From Ephemerocybe angulata (taxonomy: Eukaryota > Basidiomycota > Agaricomycetes > Agaricales > Psathyrellaceae), in assembly GCA_013368325.1 (NCBI GenBank), contig JAACJK010000004.1, positions 310,001-374,000 on the forward strand: 64,000 nt of DNA, given 5' to 3'. The position numbers were made by a program, and so were the translations under genes. The first letter of the stretch is position 1, and each line of letters opens with the position of its first letter. Shown here piece by piece: positions 1 to 11,489 of this stretch. Below the pieces are notes generated by a model. It saw nothing but the letters and a program-made list of their open reading frames with translations, did no database searches and had not been told where the DNA came from.

Positions 1-491
1 CAAGTCGTTCGCCTGACGCGGAGTTTCCAGTTGGCATCATCCGTAGTCGCCAGTACGTCTCGGAAATCCAGTGGTGGTGGACGATCCACCCTGGACCACC
101 CACGGATTCCCTCCGTGATAGCTTCGTGGAACTTCAAGTAGTATTTAGTGTCCAAATAGACCGTGGCACGGGCTAGGTCACTATCTTGGTGCAGTTTTAC
201 TATCTGCTGCCCGTAATGGGCACCAAAGAGCCCGCGCAGATAAAAGAGTCGGATTTCGCATCGGATTTGTTTGGCAACCGTCTCGCTCGGAGATTTATCC
301 TCCCGGACGATTCTCTTATCTGGATCTCCGAAATAAGTCCAGTCGTAAGGAACGTTGTTCCAAGCCTGCTCAGCTGGTTCTTTGAGGGGGATAGGGTTTG
401 TGAAGGCGGTCATCATGTCCAGTGGGAAGCACATCAGGGTTTCCATGAGGAAACGATAATATTTTCTTTGAATATGTATATCGTTGTAGCC
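1..491 (-). CDS. partial hypothetical gene running off the left edge
   Basis: Read on the minus strand, positions 491 to 1 form one stop-free frame after a plausible acceptor (TATAG at 492-496). It encodes a normal-looking globular protein rich in Trp, Tyr and charged residues, with pieces such as RKYYRFLMETLMCFPLDMM, PAEQAWNNVPYDWTYFG and YLDTKYYLKFHEAITEG. There is no stop before the window edge, so the 3' end is missing. Upstream exons (above 491) were not resolved. The plus-strand ORF at 186-1121 overlaps it and is judged a shadow over this stretch. I do not recognise the family; it looks like one of the lineage-specific Agaricomycete proteins. Confidence 0.55.
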
Positions 492-762
492 CTATACCAA
501 CCATGTAATGTATTCCAGAATGGCAATAGCCTTGATTACTCCATATATGGGTGGGTATACATTGGAGGTCCCAACAGGTCTGCATTACTTGGGTTTACGA
601 CAACCGACCTCTATCAGTTTACACACGACCTGCACCCCCACCCTTGCCGCAATTCCATGACTGACAGAGATACGATCGCATTTACCTTTATTGGGCGCTT
701 TGTCACTGTGCGAAGTACTGAGTTATGTTACCACCTCGCATCGAGCCTACCCAAATTGATGT

Positions 763-1135
763 TTCCTTATCTAACTGGTCAGATTGGCAACATCCATCGC
801 GCTTTACAACGGCAGGTGGAGTTTGTGACTTGCGCAAAGACTGGCTGCACGATGCTCTCTCGCAACCCAGGGTCACTCAGAACCTATTTTCGGTCCATTA
901 TCTTACCGCCCGATTCATTGCTGGGTCGACAAGCATATTACCATTCCGCGTCAGTCTTGGTCGAGTTGGCCTCCTCCCGTCTGAGCGGTGAGATCCACAA
1001 GATACACCAGGCTTTACATGGGCAGCTACAGTTTGTGAAATGTGCCAAGTCTAACTATCTTCTAATTCTCGCAAGGCAAGGTAATCGAAACCTTTCTTCG
1101 GCTGATTATCTTCCCACATAACATTGCTGGATCAA
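763..1135. repeat. diverged tandem duplication, about 200-bp unit
   Basis: Two imperfect direct copies lie side by side, near 763-940 and 957-1135. In the plus frame the pieces GQIGNIHRALQRQVEFVTCAK and GEIHKIHQALHGQLQFVKCAK line up. The DNA ends also match (aacctattttcggtccattatctta versus aacctttcttcggctgattatctt, shown only in part by the reading frame). The plus frame stays open through both copies (ORF 186-1121), but its first 300 bp overlap convincing minus-strand coding sequence. Whether this part is coding is undecided. No other gene was seen between 492 and 2282 apart from the minisatellite. Confidence 0.5.
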
Positions 1136-1154
1136 GCTCAAGACAGCCCACACT

Positions 1155-1995
1155 TGCAGAGATGGTCAACCCGAGGTCGGGGTGGCAGAGATGGTCAGCC
1201 AGAGTCGGGGTGGCAGAGATGGTCAACCCAAGGTCGGGGTGGCAGAGATGGTCAACCCAAGGTCGGGGTGGCAGAGATGGTCAACCCGAGGTCGGGGTGG
1301 CAGAGATGGTCAGCCCGAGTCGGGGTGGCAGAGATCGTCAGCCAGAGTCGGGGTGGCAGGGATGGTCAGCCAGAGTCGGGGTGGCAAAGATGGTCAGCCC
1401 GAGGTCGGGGTGGCAGAGATCGTCAGCCAGAGTCGGGGTGGCAGGGATGGTCAGCCAGAGTCGGGGTGGCAGGGATGGTCAGCCAGAGTCGGGGTGGCAG
1501 AGATCGTCAGCCAGAGTCGGGGTGGCAGGGATGGTCAGCCAGAGTCGGGGTGGCAAAGATGGTCAGCCCGAGGTCGGGGTGGCAGAGATCGTCAACCCGA
1601 GTCGGGGTGGCAGAGATCGTCAGCCAGAGTCGGGGTGGCAGGGATGGTCAGCCAGAGTCGGGGTGGCAAAGATGGTCAGCCCGAGGTCGGGGTGGCAGAG
1701 ATCGTCAGCCAGAGTCGGGGTGGCAGGGATGGTCAGCCAGAGTCGGGGTGGCAGGGATGGTCAGCCAGAGTCGGGGTGGCAGAGATCGTCAGCCAGAGTC
1801 GGGGTGGCAGGGATGGTCAGCCAGAGTCGGGGTGGCAAAGATGGTCAGCCCGAGGTCGGGGTGGCAGAGATCGTCAACCCGAGTCGGGGTGGCAGAGATC
1901 GTCAACCCAAGGTCGGGGTGGCAGAGATCGTCAAACAAGGTCGGGGTAGCAGACGTGGTCAGGCGGTCAGCCTGAGTCGGGGTGGCAGAGATTGC
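1155..1995. repeat. G-rich minisatellite, 28/29-bp units with a 282-bp higher-order repeat
   Basis: About 30 head-to-tail units of the form GGTCGGGGTGGCAGAGATGG plus TCAACCCGA or TCAGCCAGA. Units alternate between 28 and 29 bp, according to whether AGTCGG or AGGTCGG follows. A ten-unit block of 282 bp (1309-1590) is repeated almost exactly at 1591-1872 and starts again at 1873. This is recent amplification of a block rather than of single units. The unit has no stop codon in any forward frame, so three long overlapping ORFs (1124-2010) appear. I treat these as an artefact of composition, not as genes. The array is strand-biased: G-rich on the plus strand. Confidence 0.95.
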
Positions 1996-2282
1996 ACCGC
2001 TTGGGTTTAACGTTTGGGAGAGAATAAATGCATTGGATGGCCCTGGTATATAAGATATTACGCTATTACCCTGTTATGCTATAGCGAGTTTCTAACTACT
2101 ACTCTGCATCATCTCCACGAGATCTGTTTTGGATCTCTTGCAGTATCCGCCTTCTCCGTTTGATAGCAGAAAGGGCACTGTTGGCTGGGACTAGGCGGCG
2201 CGTATTTGAAAAGGAAGGAAATATCTTTCTGCGGGGCGATGAAACAGAATCAGCCTGAGGCCTCTGATTCTGTAAACTGAAC

Positions 2283-3469
2283 TCACTGATTCCACCATGC
2301 AAGCAATTTACTGACCTCATCCTGCTCTTCGGGGTCTTCTAATAACTCAATCAGTGACGTGTAGAATGTTTCTGAGTCCGTTTCTCGGTCAGTATGTGAG
2401 AAGATTGAGGCGGAGCTCAGAGCAAATCGCATCTAATGGCCATGGTTTGAGGTAATCTCCAGTAGCAGCGGAGGGAGCATACCTGTGTAGCTATGTACGC
2501 AATAGAGGCTCGAGTGACCTGGGTCATGCCGTGAATCCTTGCATTTCCGGAACGGGTGGCCCTGGGCTCTTCGTCGACAGAGCTTGGCGATGTAAAGACA
2601 TGTTTAAAGCCCTGGTACCCAACCATGGCAGGGCTGTTAGTAATTCTGAGACTGCTAGCAAGTAATCAAGCAAAACCCACCCTAACGAGTAGGTCGCTCC
2701 TCAGGAAACCCCTCCAACCGTCCTCCGGATAAAACTTCTCGTTGGTGTATACGAAGCTGGGCCAGTGGGCACCTGAGACAATGAGTTCCTTATTTCGCAG
2801 TTGCTCCTTGACTCTATGGAGGAGGTCAATAGGTTAACAGGGCGTAGAAAAAGCCTTACGCCTCATCGTTCCAATCGAGTTCTGCGGGGCAGAGGAGAGC
2901 ACCTGTCCTCTCATGATAGAAACCCCTGTTGGACTTGACGTTCCGGGACAATGGGGGCCGCAAGGGCTCCTCAGCATTCGGAACTATCCAGTCGAGAATG
3001 GCGCCTTTGAGGCTCTTTGTATCGTCAGCTCTTGAGGTCGAAGAGCCTTTCTGAAGCTTGACGACAGTACAAAATCTATCCCGATTCATCAAAGGGATAA
3101 CGATGATGAGATCACTCACCATATTCGCTATAGCCATTACCTCTTCCTCGCTCGAAGCCATCAACCTCTCTTCCAGACCAGGAACAAGTTTACAAAGTTG
3201 CTTGTATACTCTCAACTCTCGTCGCTCTCTACGTGGGCAATCAATAGATGTACTAAGTGAGATTGGAGACGGAGCTTACTGTTGGGTTTCGGGAGGGGTA
3301 TCTTCATCGGCGCTGAGGCCTGCGTTGATGAGCGCGAGCATGTTCGTGAAGGCATAATATGCCCGCCCAAAATGTCTTCCATGATGAACAAGGGGATCGG
3401 TTTGAAGGTTTCTAACCGACACAAAGAGCATTAATGCGTCTTCGTGGGGTAGAATCGAAGTCAGATTGG
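2283..3469 (-). CDS. DUF6698 family protein (first exon unresolved)
   Basis: Five consecutive minus-strand exons join in phase: 3469-3280, 3228-2860, 2813-2681, 2611-2483 and 2432-2283. Introns are 46-70 bp. The product has the hallmarks of the Agaricomycete DUF6698 family in order: DPLVHHGRHFGRAYYAFTN, LVPGLEERLM, then ADDTKSLKGAILDWIVP, PPLSRNVKSNRGFYHERTG with ALLCPAELDW, HVFTSPSSV, MRFALSSASIF and the C-terminal LLAWWNQ followed by TGA. The function of this family is unknown. It is multicopy in mushroom genomes and is often found in repeat-rich regions. The N-terminal exon must lie above 3470. The open frame at 3471-3692 does not splice in phase with a normal donor, so I leave the start open. 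Confidence 0.85.
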
Positions 3470-4400
3470 CTCACGGGCGTTTACGGGGAGCCATGGTCAG
3501 TCCGCTGGGGCGCTTCTGCCCTGCGCATTGGCAAGGTTCTTCTTCATGTGCCACTCCATACCTGATAATCCTATGCTTGAATTGGCGTGCTTTATTCTCA
3601 AGATCCTCCGGTGCAGCTGGGCTGGACCGTGACATCGCGAGTATTTGGGCTAAAAGGGAAGCTGTGGAGGGGGCAAACGGTGTGGAGGTCACCAGCTGAG
3701 CGAGGCTTCTTTATATAAGTATGGAAGATGGTGATGTGAGTCATTCAAGGACATGTCAGATCGCAGGTTGTGCATCACGATTTGCGAGGACACATTACAG
3801 TCCGCGAGCTTGGGCAAGCGACATATCGCTTAACTTCGGAGTTGCTGGTAAGTAATGATTGCCGCCGGCCGGTGCATATCAGGTTAAGCGAGCAGTTACT
3901 TGGCAGAGCGGAGGATTTAGGGAGATATACCGATCTGTCGCCTCTCACGATGTGATTTTATAGGCAACTTTCGTCTGGTAGGCAGCCCTTCAGACCAATA
4001 TCTGGATCTACTATCCAAGGCTAGGTAATTGGAAGCATTTTATGCTCTCAATATAGTGTGAAAATGGGCTCCCGGCTCCTTTACCACCGCAACAAGAAAC
4101 CTAGGTTGCGAATCCAGGCGGCGACAGACAGGTAGATTCAACGCTTGGCAAAGATTCACTTGGACAAGTAGAAAGGCCAATAATAACTGGTTGGTGGTTT
4201 ACTAGTACTACTGAACATGCGGCGCGTGCGACTGCTACTCTGCTGATATAATTCAAGTCCGGTTCTCCACCCATCCCTTCGGACTTTCGTAACCCATCTC
4301 AGGAGCGTCCTGCATGATCTGTGACAGTGCGTGAACTCAGAAGAAGTTGGAGTGCTTGAAATCACTCGTCCGCGAAGTTGTCTGAGAAAGAGCATTAAGG
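3470..4400. other. intergenic, no gene resolved
   Basis: This stretch should contain the first exon and promoter of the DUF6698 gene (upper end of 3470-3720). Beyond that only short, overlapping ORFs occur on both strands and none can be spliced into a convincing protein. No repeat was noticed. Confidence 0.4.
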
Positions 4401-5168
4401 TCAATTTACGTCTAGATCAGCACCAGATTGAATGAGGGTACCTCCAAATTTCTCCAGCATGAGGACAGTATTCGCCACAAAGGAACGGATACCGGCATTG
4501 AACCAATATTTCACCTGGATACGAATACCTGGAGAATGTGAGGCGACATACATCGCATCCGGTATCAGTGTTTGTGTGAACGGGAAGCCATGTCAATCGC
4601 ACTCACAGTAAACCCAAGCCACTCCAAGTTGAAGCCTTGTCTTGAGAAGGCTGAATAGAGCGGCCAAAATAGATAGCAACTCTGAAATCGGTTTAAGATC
4701 TGAGGGAAACATAGACATAGGAAGGCGTGAGCGCTTGAGCGGCAAGAGGAGGTCGGAGGAGTGAGTATACGCACCCGTTCCCAATAATATGCATACGACT
4801 ATGGCTCCAACAGCGGCCGAAGTAGCGAAGAGGGCGACAGCTTGAAGGAGAGCGGGTCCCGGAACCGATTTGGTTAAGTCTTGGATGGCGTCAACCACCA
4901 GCGAGGCCCGCCGTTCGCGCTGAGGAATGACATGAATCCGAACCACTTTGGCCAGTTCGTCCAGATTCTTGGGCTCCCCCGCAAAAACGACCAGGGAGCG
5001 ATGTCTATCGATACGGGAGACGCGCACCGCACCTCCCAGTATATCCTCGTAACTGCGTTTGAAGCGCGCAGCAGAATCCGTAGACATGACCGCTATCTCG
5101 GCCTCGCGCAGATGGCTAAGAGCCAAAAGCTCGTCCATTTCAGCATCTGAGTCCATTTGGTTGGTCAT
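4401..5168 (-). CDS. hypothetical protein with one or two membrane segments
   Basis: Three exons on the minus strand (5168-4775, 4699-4607, 4528-4401) join in phase to give a 204-aa protein starting MTNQMDSDAEMDELLAL and ending SGADLDVN. Introns are 75 and 78 bp with GTGCGT and GTGAGT donors. The N-terminal half is soluble and charged. Residues of roughly 105-130 (LLQAVALFATSAAVGAIVVC) form a clear hydrophobic segment. A second amphipathic or hydrophobic stretch (LLSILAALFSLL) follows. I do not recognise the family. It resembles the short, lineage-specific proteins with a membrane helix that are common in Agaricomycetes. It lies head-to-tail with the DUF6698 gene downstream and the Cys-rich gene upstream, all on the minus strand. 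Confidence 0.65.
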
Positions 5169-5416
5169 GATAATTCAAGAGAAGCAATGGGTCCTGGCAG
5201 TGGATGATTTGTGAAGTGACAGGGAAAGGGGGGATGAAGGGTGTTGAAAGGTCGTCGGTAGATGCACGTACTTAAATACTCAAAGCTAACTAGTTACGCT
5301 CAGCCGGCAATCAAATATGGCTTGCAGAAGATGCCGAAACACCCACTTCCCTTCACTTCCCCCTACTCGTCTTGGGCCCTCCTGCCAGTCAGATCATCGA
5401 TCCACCAAATGATCGA

Positions 5417-6345
5417 CTAAGCGGCATTCTGCTGTGACGAGGCATGTGGCGATAGCTCCGGGCGAAGCGCCGCTGGCAGGACAACGCCACCGATGGGTGC
5501 GCAAGCGAGATCGCTGTCCTCGTTCTCCACTTTACGGCAGGAACCGTGGACACAACCACGAAGCACAGGTCGTCGGAGGCTGGTGAGTGTTTTGAAGCCC
5601 GGAACGTCGCCTTGAAATGAGGAGATGACCATAGTTGCACGAGACCGCTTTAGATCGCTTTGAGAAGTTGAAGGTGCTGCGGTCAAGCAATATGCTCTGG
5701 TGAACTTGACTGTTAGTTTACTACTTTCCAATGTCCTGAGCCAGGTGGCCTGAATACTCACGGATTGTATATGACCAAAGGTGCCTGTCGCAGGGCTTCC
5801 GAGGTCCAGTTCTTGGCCAGAATTGCCAGTATGGCTTGTGGGCCGTTGGGTCGCCACTGTGAACTCCGAGGGTAATACTGCTCCTTCGTCGTTCGATGTT
5901 TGGCTTCAATGTGGGACTGTGGGTTACAGGTCCTGCCGTAACGGTAGTCGTCCTGATAGGGAGGAAAATCAGTTTGGCAAAATTAGCGTCAGGCTTCTAG
6001 TGGAGTTGCTGTACTTACTAAGACTGAGAACAGGCACGGGAGGTGATGGGGTTGAGCCTGGAGACACAGAGTCAACGAATCGCGGTGATGTTTACCTATT
6101 ATGATCAGTCGGCGTCAGTTAAATGACTGTTCATGGGCATAGGGACGAAGCTTACTCTTCACCCGGTAGATATTGCACAAGATATCAACCAGAAACTTGC
6201 AATATATCCAACACCATTCGGACTTGCAGCCGTAGCAAGACGGACGTCTTTGGCGAACCGAGACGTGAGTAGTAACCACTGGTTCATGAGTCGCCTCGTC
6301 TACTAGGGCTCGCTCGGATGCTGAGCTCTTATCAGTCTGGTCCAT
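5417..6345 (-). CDS. Cys-rich hypothetical protein
   Basis: Minus-strand exons join in phase from ATG at 6345 (MDQTDKSSASERALVDE) to a stop at 5417. The intermediate exons are near 6109-6024 and 5958-5762, and the last exon is near 5702-5417. An early segment, SCYGCKSEWCWIYCKFLVDI followed by LCNIY, packs five cysteines and many aromatics into about 25 residues. It could be a membrane-associated or metal-binding patch. The rest is polar and low in motifs (NPQSHIEAKHRTTKEQYYP, then a Ser/Thr-rich tail ending SSQQNAA). No known domain recognised. The splice model is inferred from phase and GT/AG only, and the middle exon is the least certain. Confidence 0.5.
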
Positions 6346-6635
6346 GGCGCTGGGGATCCTAGCTGTGTGAACTCCTTGCAAGGATGAAGGGCCGTTCAAT
6401 TGCAGAATCAGTGCAAGACTACCTTTCGCCTTTTATGCCTGGCGCTGTGGAACTCTTAGCACCTGGGAATTGTTATCAACAGCGCTGTGTAAACAATTCT
6501 CCCGAGGAAACATAACTAGGATGCACAGCGGTTACCAGCCGAAAGCTCGGTTATATGTCGTTGAGTTAGCGGGATGGAAACGTGAATATGAGAGAGAGTG
6601 GACTCGGATGAACCCCGGGGATAGCATTTCGACGA

Positions 6636-9600
6636 CTATTCTGCGTACATCGCGGAGTAATCTGACCTGTCCGAATCCGACCTTTCTCCAGCGTCCTCTG
6701 AGTCGGTGTTTGAGGAACTGCTCCCTGTTGCGTCAGAGTCTGCTTTTCCGAGGGCGTCGTAATCTGAGTCGTCGGAGTCTGTATTCTCCTCTAGGTCGGC
6801 GAGTGCTGTAGGAGTGACAAGATTCCGCTCATCGGAGGGCGGTGGAGCCAAGTTACCGACCTGGTCAATTTCCATGGGCTCCGGAGTAGAAATTGGCGGC
6901 GGTATGCTCTCGACTGTTCTATTAGTATATGTATGCCCCACCGCAAGGCCCCAGTGAAAGCGCATCATCATATCACGATCAGCGAAGCTGCAGAAAAGCG
7001 TCAGAGCCGCGCGACGGCCGTATAATTGGCAACGTACCGATTTATGTAGTATTCCTTCCAATCGTCACGATAGCGCGTAGCCTTGGAGAATATTCTTCCA
7101 CCGTTGGCCTCCGAGTCATAGACCTTGCCTGCCTCAAAGCGGGGGATAATATGCGCTGCACGAAGGACATCGGATGGGTCGATGAAGTCGCAGGATTCTG
7201 GGTTAGATAGGGGAGCCAACGAAACACGGTCCAAGCGCTTGGCCGACCAACTCATGGCCTGGACCGCTCGTGGGGTGAACCATCGAACCCACAGGAAGTC
7301 ATATCGCCTCTTCTTCTGGTCCACGCTTCCTGGTCCAAGGTAAATCACGTTGGTGTGAAATACTCCCAAAACACGGCCATAGACATGGCGATGTTCATCC
7401 TCGATGGCTCCGGTTCCAGGATTGGAGGCAGGCGCACGGATGCACATAAAATCACGTTTGGTCGAAGAGGGGGTAATTATATCCGAGTCTCGACGACAGT
7501 CGTATGTTGTATAGCGCACTCGAAAGGTCCTGTGGTTGTAGATCCGGTCAGAGTGAAAGAAGAGACTGTTTGTATCCTCATCGGAGAACGACAAGGATCG
7601 TGCCTCCAGGGCGGAGAGCGATTTGGGGTTGAAATCAGGGTTGTCCTTGGCCTCTTTCAAAAGGTCTTGGATAAGTCGAGGGAAGAGGTGTCGTCGGAGC
7701 TTGGGCAAAAAGCCCTTTCGATAGGGATTAAGCAAAACTTGTATAGTTGAATAGCCGAAGCAATGTTACTCACTTTTACAGCTGGATCATCCATGTTCAC
7801 CCGGAGGAATCGATCTAAGTGTACCGGCTCGTTCTGTGATTTCGCAATAAAATAGCGCAATGGAGTCCCGTCTTTGAGGTTCCACTCCTTTGGATCCTCC
7901 TCTGCACCTTTCGCAGACGGTCCGGCTAGTTTCTTGCGCAGCCTCTTGATCCTGGCCTGGCGCATTTGAATTTGGGACAGTTGGCGAGGGACACTCTTCT
8001 TATTCGTCCTTTTGTATCGCGACTTCGAGAATCGATGGAAGCGCTCGGACTGTGGGCAATTCTACGTAAGCTGGCTTGCCGCGAGGGTGTGCTCTAGAGT
8101 CCAAGACGCACCTGTTGGGTGGAATAGGAGTCCGTGGTACCGTACCTCCGAATGTAAGAAGCGACGTATCCCAATGCATGAAACTTCGGAGTGGTTATGT
8201 TCCACGACTTTGGGTTTCCTACTCAGCGTTAAAAGGGACAAACAACCGCGAGGAAATACCCTTACGAGAGTCTGATGATCCACTTGTGGTGGAGAGGCCT
8301 GCGTTCGGGACTAAACCGTGGCAGATTTACTTTATATGAGCGACTTAATCAATATAGCAATAGGTCTATTAACGCACCAGTCGTGTCCACGGTAGGTATG
8401 GTGGTAGAACCTGTTGCCGCACCAGTCGTTTTGACGCCAGGTAAGGTGGCAGAACCTTTAGGAAACATGAGGGTGTCAGTTTGACTCTGTGGCGATCTCC
8501 ATAGTAGTGCTCAAGTCGTACCTCGATTTGGCTCCTGCGGACCTTGTGCTGTCGCCTGTGCGATAGTAGGAGCATGGTCGGCCCCTGGGTGACCTTGGGG
8601 TACAGAAGACGAATTGCTACGAGCCCCCTGACCCTTCTTGCCCTTTTTGGGCGCCTTACGTGCAGCCTTCCGCTTTCGAGCTTCATACTCCCGCTTTAAC
8701 TCTTGTGTGGCGAAGGCGCTACAAGTATCCCTTACAAATGTGCGAGAATCATCACCAAGTACCGTCGTCCAAACATCCAGAACGGCTACCGTTAGGTCAG
8801 TATGAAGCCGCAATTTCGCCAGCGAAAGCCAGTGCGCCATGGTAAACAGGAGATCCTGAACGCGATCGCCATGATCAGCGGGGAGTAGACCTTCAAAGAC
8901 GGGGCCGGCGCACTGTTGGAGTAGAAATGTAGATTTTGGTTTAGGATGATGAGCGAGAGGAATATGGAATAAACTGACAAGAAGGATGTCCTCATAGTCT
9001 CGCGCTGCAAACTGCTTCATGCTTGACACGTTGTTTCGAAATCGACGTATCGTGTCGCTGCCAAACGTTGGAACTTGTCGGAATCTGAGCAGAAAATAGG
9101 TGATCTACGTTGACCACGCCAAGGTAGACGGGAGGCGTACCTTTCGTTGAGAACACCAGTTTTAGATTTGTCATATGCTTCCAAGAGACGAAGGAGTTGA
9201 ACGAATAGGCTTTTCCAGACACCTATTTCGACCTCATGCAGAATATCTACAGCTGGAAGGCGGTATATGTCCAAACCCAGTCTAGACAGGCGCTCGGAGA
9301 ATGCGTTCTAGGACGATGATGGTAAGTAAAAAAATTCAAGACGCGACTTTCTGCTGTACCTGGGTTGGGACTAACGACGTTGGTTTCAAAAGTTTCTCGA
9401 CAGCCTTTGAGTTCACCCCAAGCTTCCCCTGATAGATATGCTTTCGAGCGGTTTGTACCAATTTTTTTCGTGCATTGTCGTCCTTTCGCTGCTTAGTCGT
9501 ACGCGTGTCCCTGTCGTCCCTGGTACCCATCTCACAGATGTCGTCGGTGTGGATCAGGCACCTCGTGCATGGATGATCGCCTTTGTTCCTTATGTTAACA

Positions 9601-11489
9601 AGCATCGTCCTAGGTAAACAACAGTTTGAGTAAGTACTTGTCGTATTCTGAAATCAAGCAAGTGAAATGCACTTCTCTGGGTAGTCTGCAGAATAGGTGA
9701 GGATCCGAGGATACACACGACGACGAGTCTTGTCAAAACAGTCCACAACAATCCCATGCTCGTATGCGTGTACAAATTCATCATCAAGCAGGATATTCCA
9801 CTGGGCCTGGAAGATTTCCCGTCGTACGTGCGTCATTACTGGGTCACCAACACTCTTTTTCCCAGACGTGCGTGTATACCAGTCGTCAAACTCGTCCGGG
9901 ATCTACGGTCTCTGTCAGCAGACTCATTCGACTTGAATAATCCAACATCTAGATGCACTTACACTTTGGAAATAAGCAATCTCTTCAAAGAGCTTGAGCG
10001 ACGGTCGTCCTCGTCGGAATTTGGGGTCATTCCCAAAATACAGATATACCAGCCACAGTTTTGCAGCGCCGAAGGAAGCGAGCATCGTTTCGTCGGAGGC
10101 GAGCATAAGCCCGATCACAGTACGGGGCAACGCGTCTTCGGTGTCCTCCGGTGGCAATTGCTGTGAAAGAGGGAGTGGGTACGCAGCCGTGTGGGAGGAG
10201 GTATAAACGACGCATACCTGAACCTCTCGATATGCCTCTAAGAAAGCTGGTGAATGATGGAGATCTCCATACACCCTAACGTCAACCCCGTCTTCGGTTT
10301 TCCATCGCAGGTCCGATGGCAGCATGTGGAAGTAATCGCCTTGGCCTGCACCTCCATTCTGGAGCTTGTCTCGGATAATTGAGAGGAGGGGTCGGAAACG
10401 AAATCCAGGGATGTGGTAAGTTGACTTCCCGAACGGCTTACCAAGGGGTACGTCGATGGGGATCACCGCGGACTGCCATGAAGTACCGTCATCCAGCCAG
10501 AGCTCGGTCTGAAGGTGGTTGGTATCACCTTCGAGGGATGACGAACCCAAGATCGTGTTTATTCTATCCCATTTCGCAAGGCCGACGTCATACGTGTCGA
10601 ACTCATCGCTGGTGATAATGGTGATGAGGTTCTGGAAGGACTCGCGACTTTTCTCCTGGTTATCGCTCCAGTACCACTCTCCAAGTAGGAATGAGCTCAA
10701 GTTTGGGAATGGGTAGAAGGGGTTAAGAGGTCCCGAGTTCGTGAGATGTTTGTCTGAAGGCGGTTTCTTTGAGTGAGTGGGGCTATCGTCCAGGTCGTCT
10801 GCCGTTATGAAGTTGTCAGGGTCATGAGGCTTCTTCTCAAGAGTCCAGTAACGTTTGTATAGGCCGAAGACATTCTTCGGGGTTTCCTTCCACTTATCGT
10901 CCTTCAAAACGTCGAGGCGCAGTTCCCGTGGCTCAGCTGGGATGGTATTAGGGATAGGAAGTGGGGCTGGTGCTGGGATGGGCTCGACGTCCCTTGGGGG
11001 GTTATCCAAGAAAACTTCCGCGACCTGCATCGGCGTGTCGAACGGAACTGTTGATGTTAGTTCATAGTCGTCCCCATAACGCAGCACACGTTGGCGGATG
11101 CGTTTGCCACGACCTAGTTCTTCAGGATTTTCGTCGGCCTGGGCTGGAGGGTCATGGTGTATGAGAGGCTGAGGTTCTGGGTCATCGGGGGCCGCCATTT
11201 CAATGTCAGGGTCTGGTTCTTGCACGTCCTGTTCCTTTGAGGAAGAGGGTTCGGGAAGGCCGTGATCTACGTCGAGGTCGAGATCGCCATACCACGACTC
11301 GATCGCAGCTTTCCCTTTCTTCTGCTTCGCCTTGTTCGCGTATCGAGCCTTTGCATCCTCAAGATTCGCCCCCAGTCTCGACCGATACTTCGGGCAAGCC
11401 TTGATGTGGTTGGTGTAAGCGTTTGGTTGATAATAGCGCTTTCCGCAGGGGCATTTCTGCTCCCAGGCGTCGTCCCTGGGCGGGCTCAT
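6636..11489 (-). CDS. Plavaka-type (KDZ-related) DNA transposase
   Basis: A large multi-exon minus-strand gene from MSPPRDDAWEQKCPCGKRYY (11489) to a stop at 6636. In order: an N-terminal zinc-finger-like C-x-C...H-x4-C motif; an acidic, Pro-rich linker; the RNase H-fold start (GLMLASDETMLASFGAAKLW, then VYLYFGN); PRILTYSADYPEK with the second acidic residue; PCTRC zinc knuckle (about 9560); DILHEVEIGVWKSLFVQLLR; FRQVPTFGSDTIRRFRNNV then MKQFAARDYEDIL; PVFEGLLPADHGDRVQDLLF; a C-terminal domain rich in RDDWKEYYINR-type motifs; and an acidic Ser-rich tail. These match the canonical Plavaka order, so the element looks largely intact. One oddity is SDET where the family usually has SDKT. The exons read open through splice sites and I saw no in-frame stop. 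Terminal inverted repeats and target duplications were not identified. Confidence 0.9.

Noticed and set aside
186..1121. 311-aa plus-strand ORF
   Set aside because: Its first 300 bp lie opposite clearly protein-like minus-strand coding sequence, and the rest is a diverged duplication; kept only as a repeat.
1155..1995. CRISPR-like regular array
   Set aside because: Units are contiguous with no unique spacers, and the host is a eukaryote; it is a minisatellite.
1124..2010. Three overlapping 255-283-aa plus-strand ORFs
   Set aside because: All three frames are open only because the minisatellite unit lacks stops; the products are pure repeat translation.
3471..3692. First exon of the DUF6698 gene (MTSTPFAPSTASLLAQ frame)
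   Set aside because: No donor in this frame gives the phase needed by the next exon; the start was left open.
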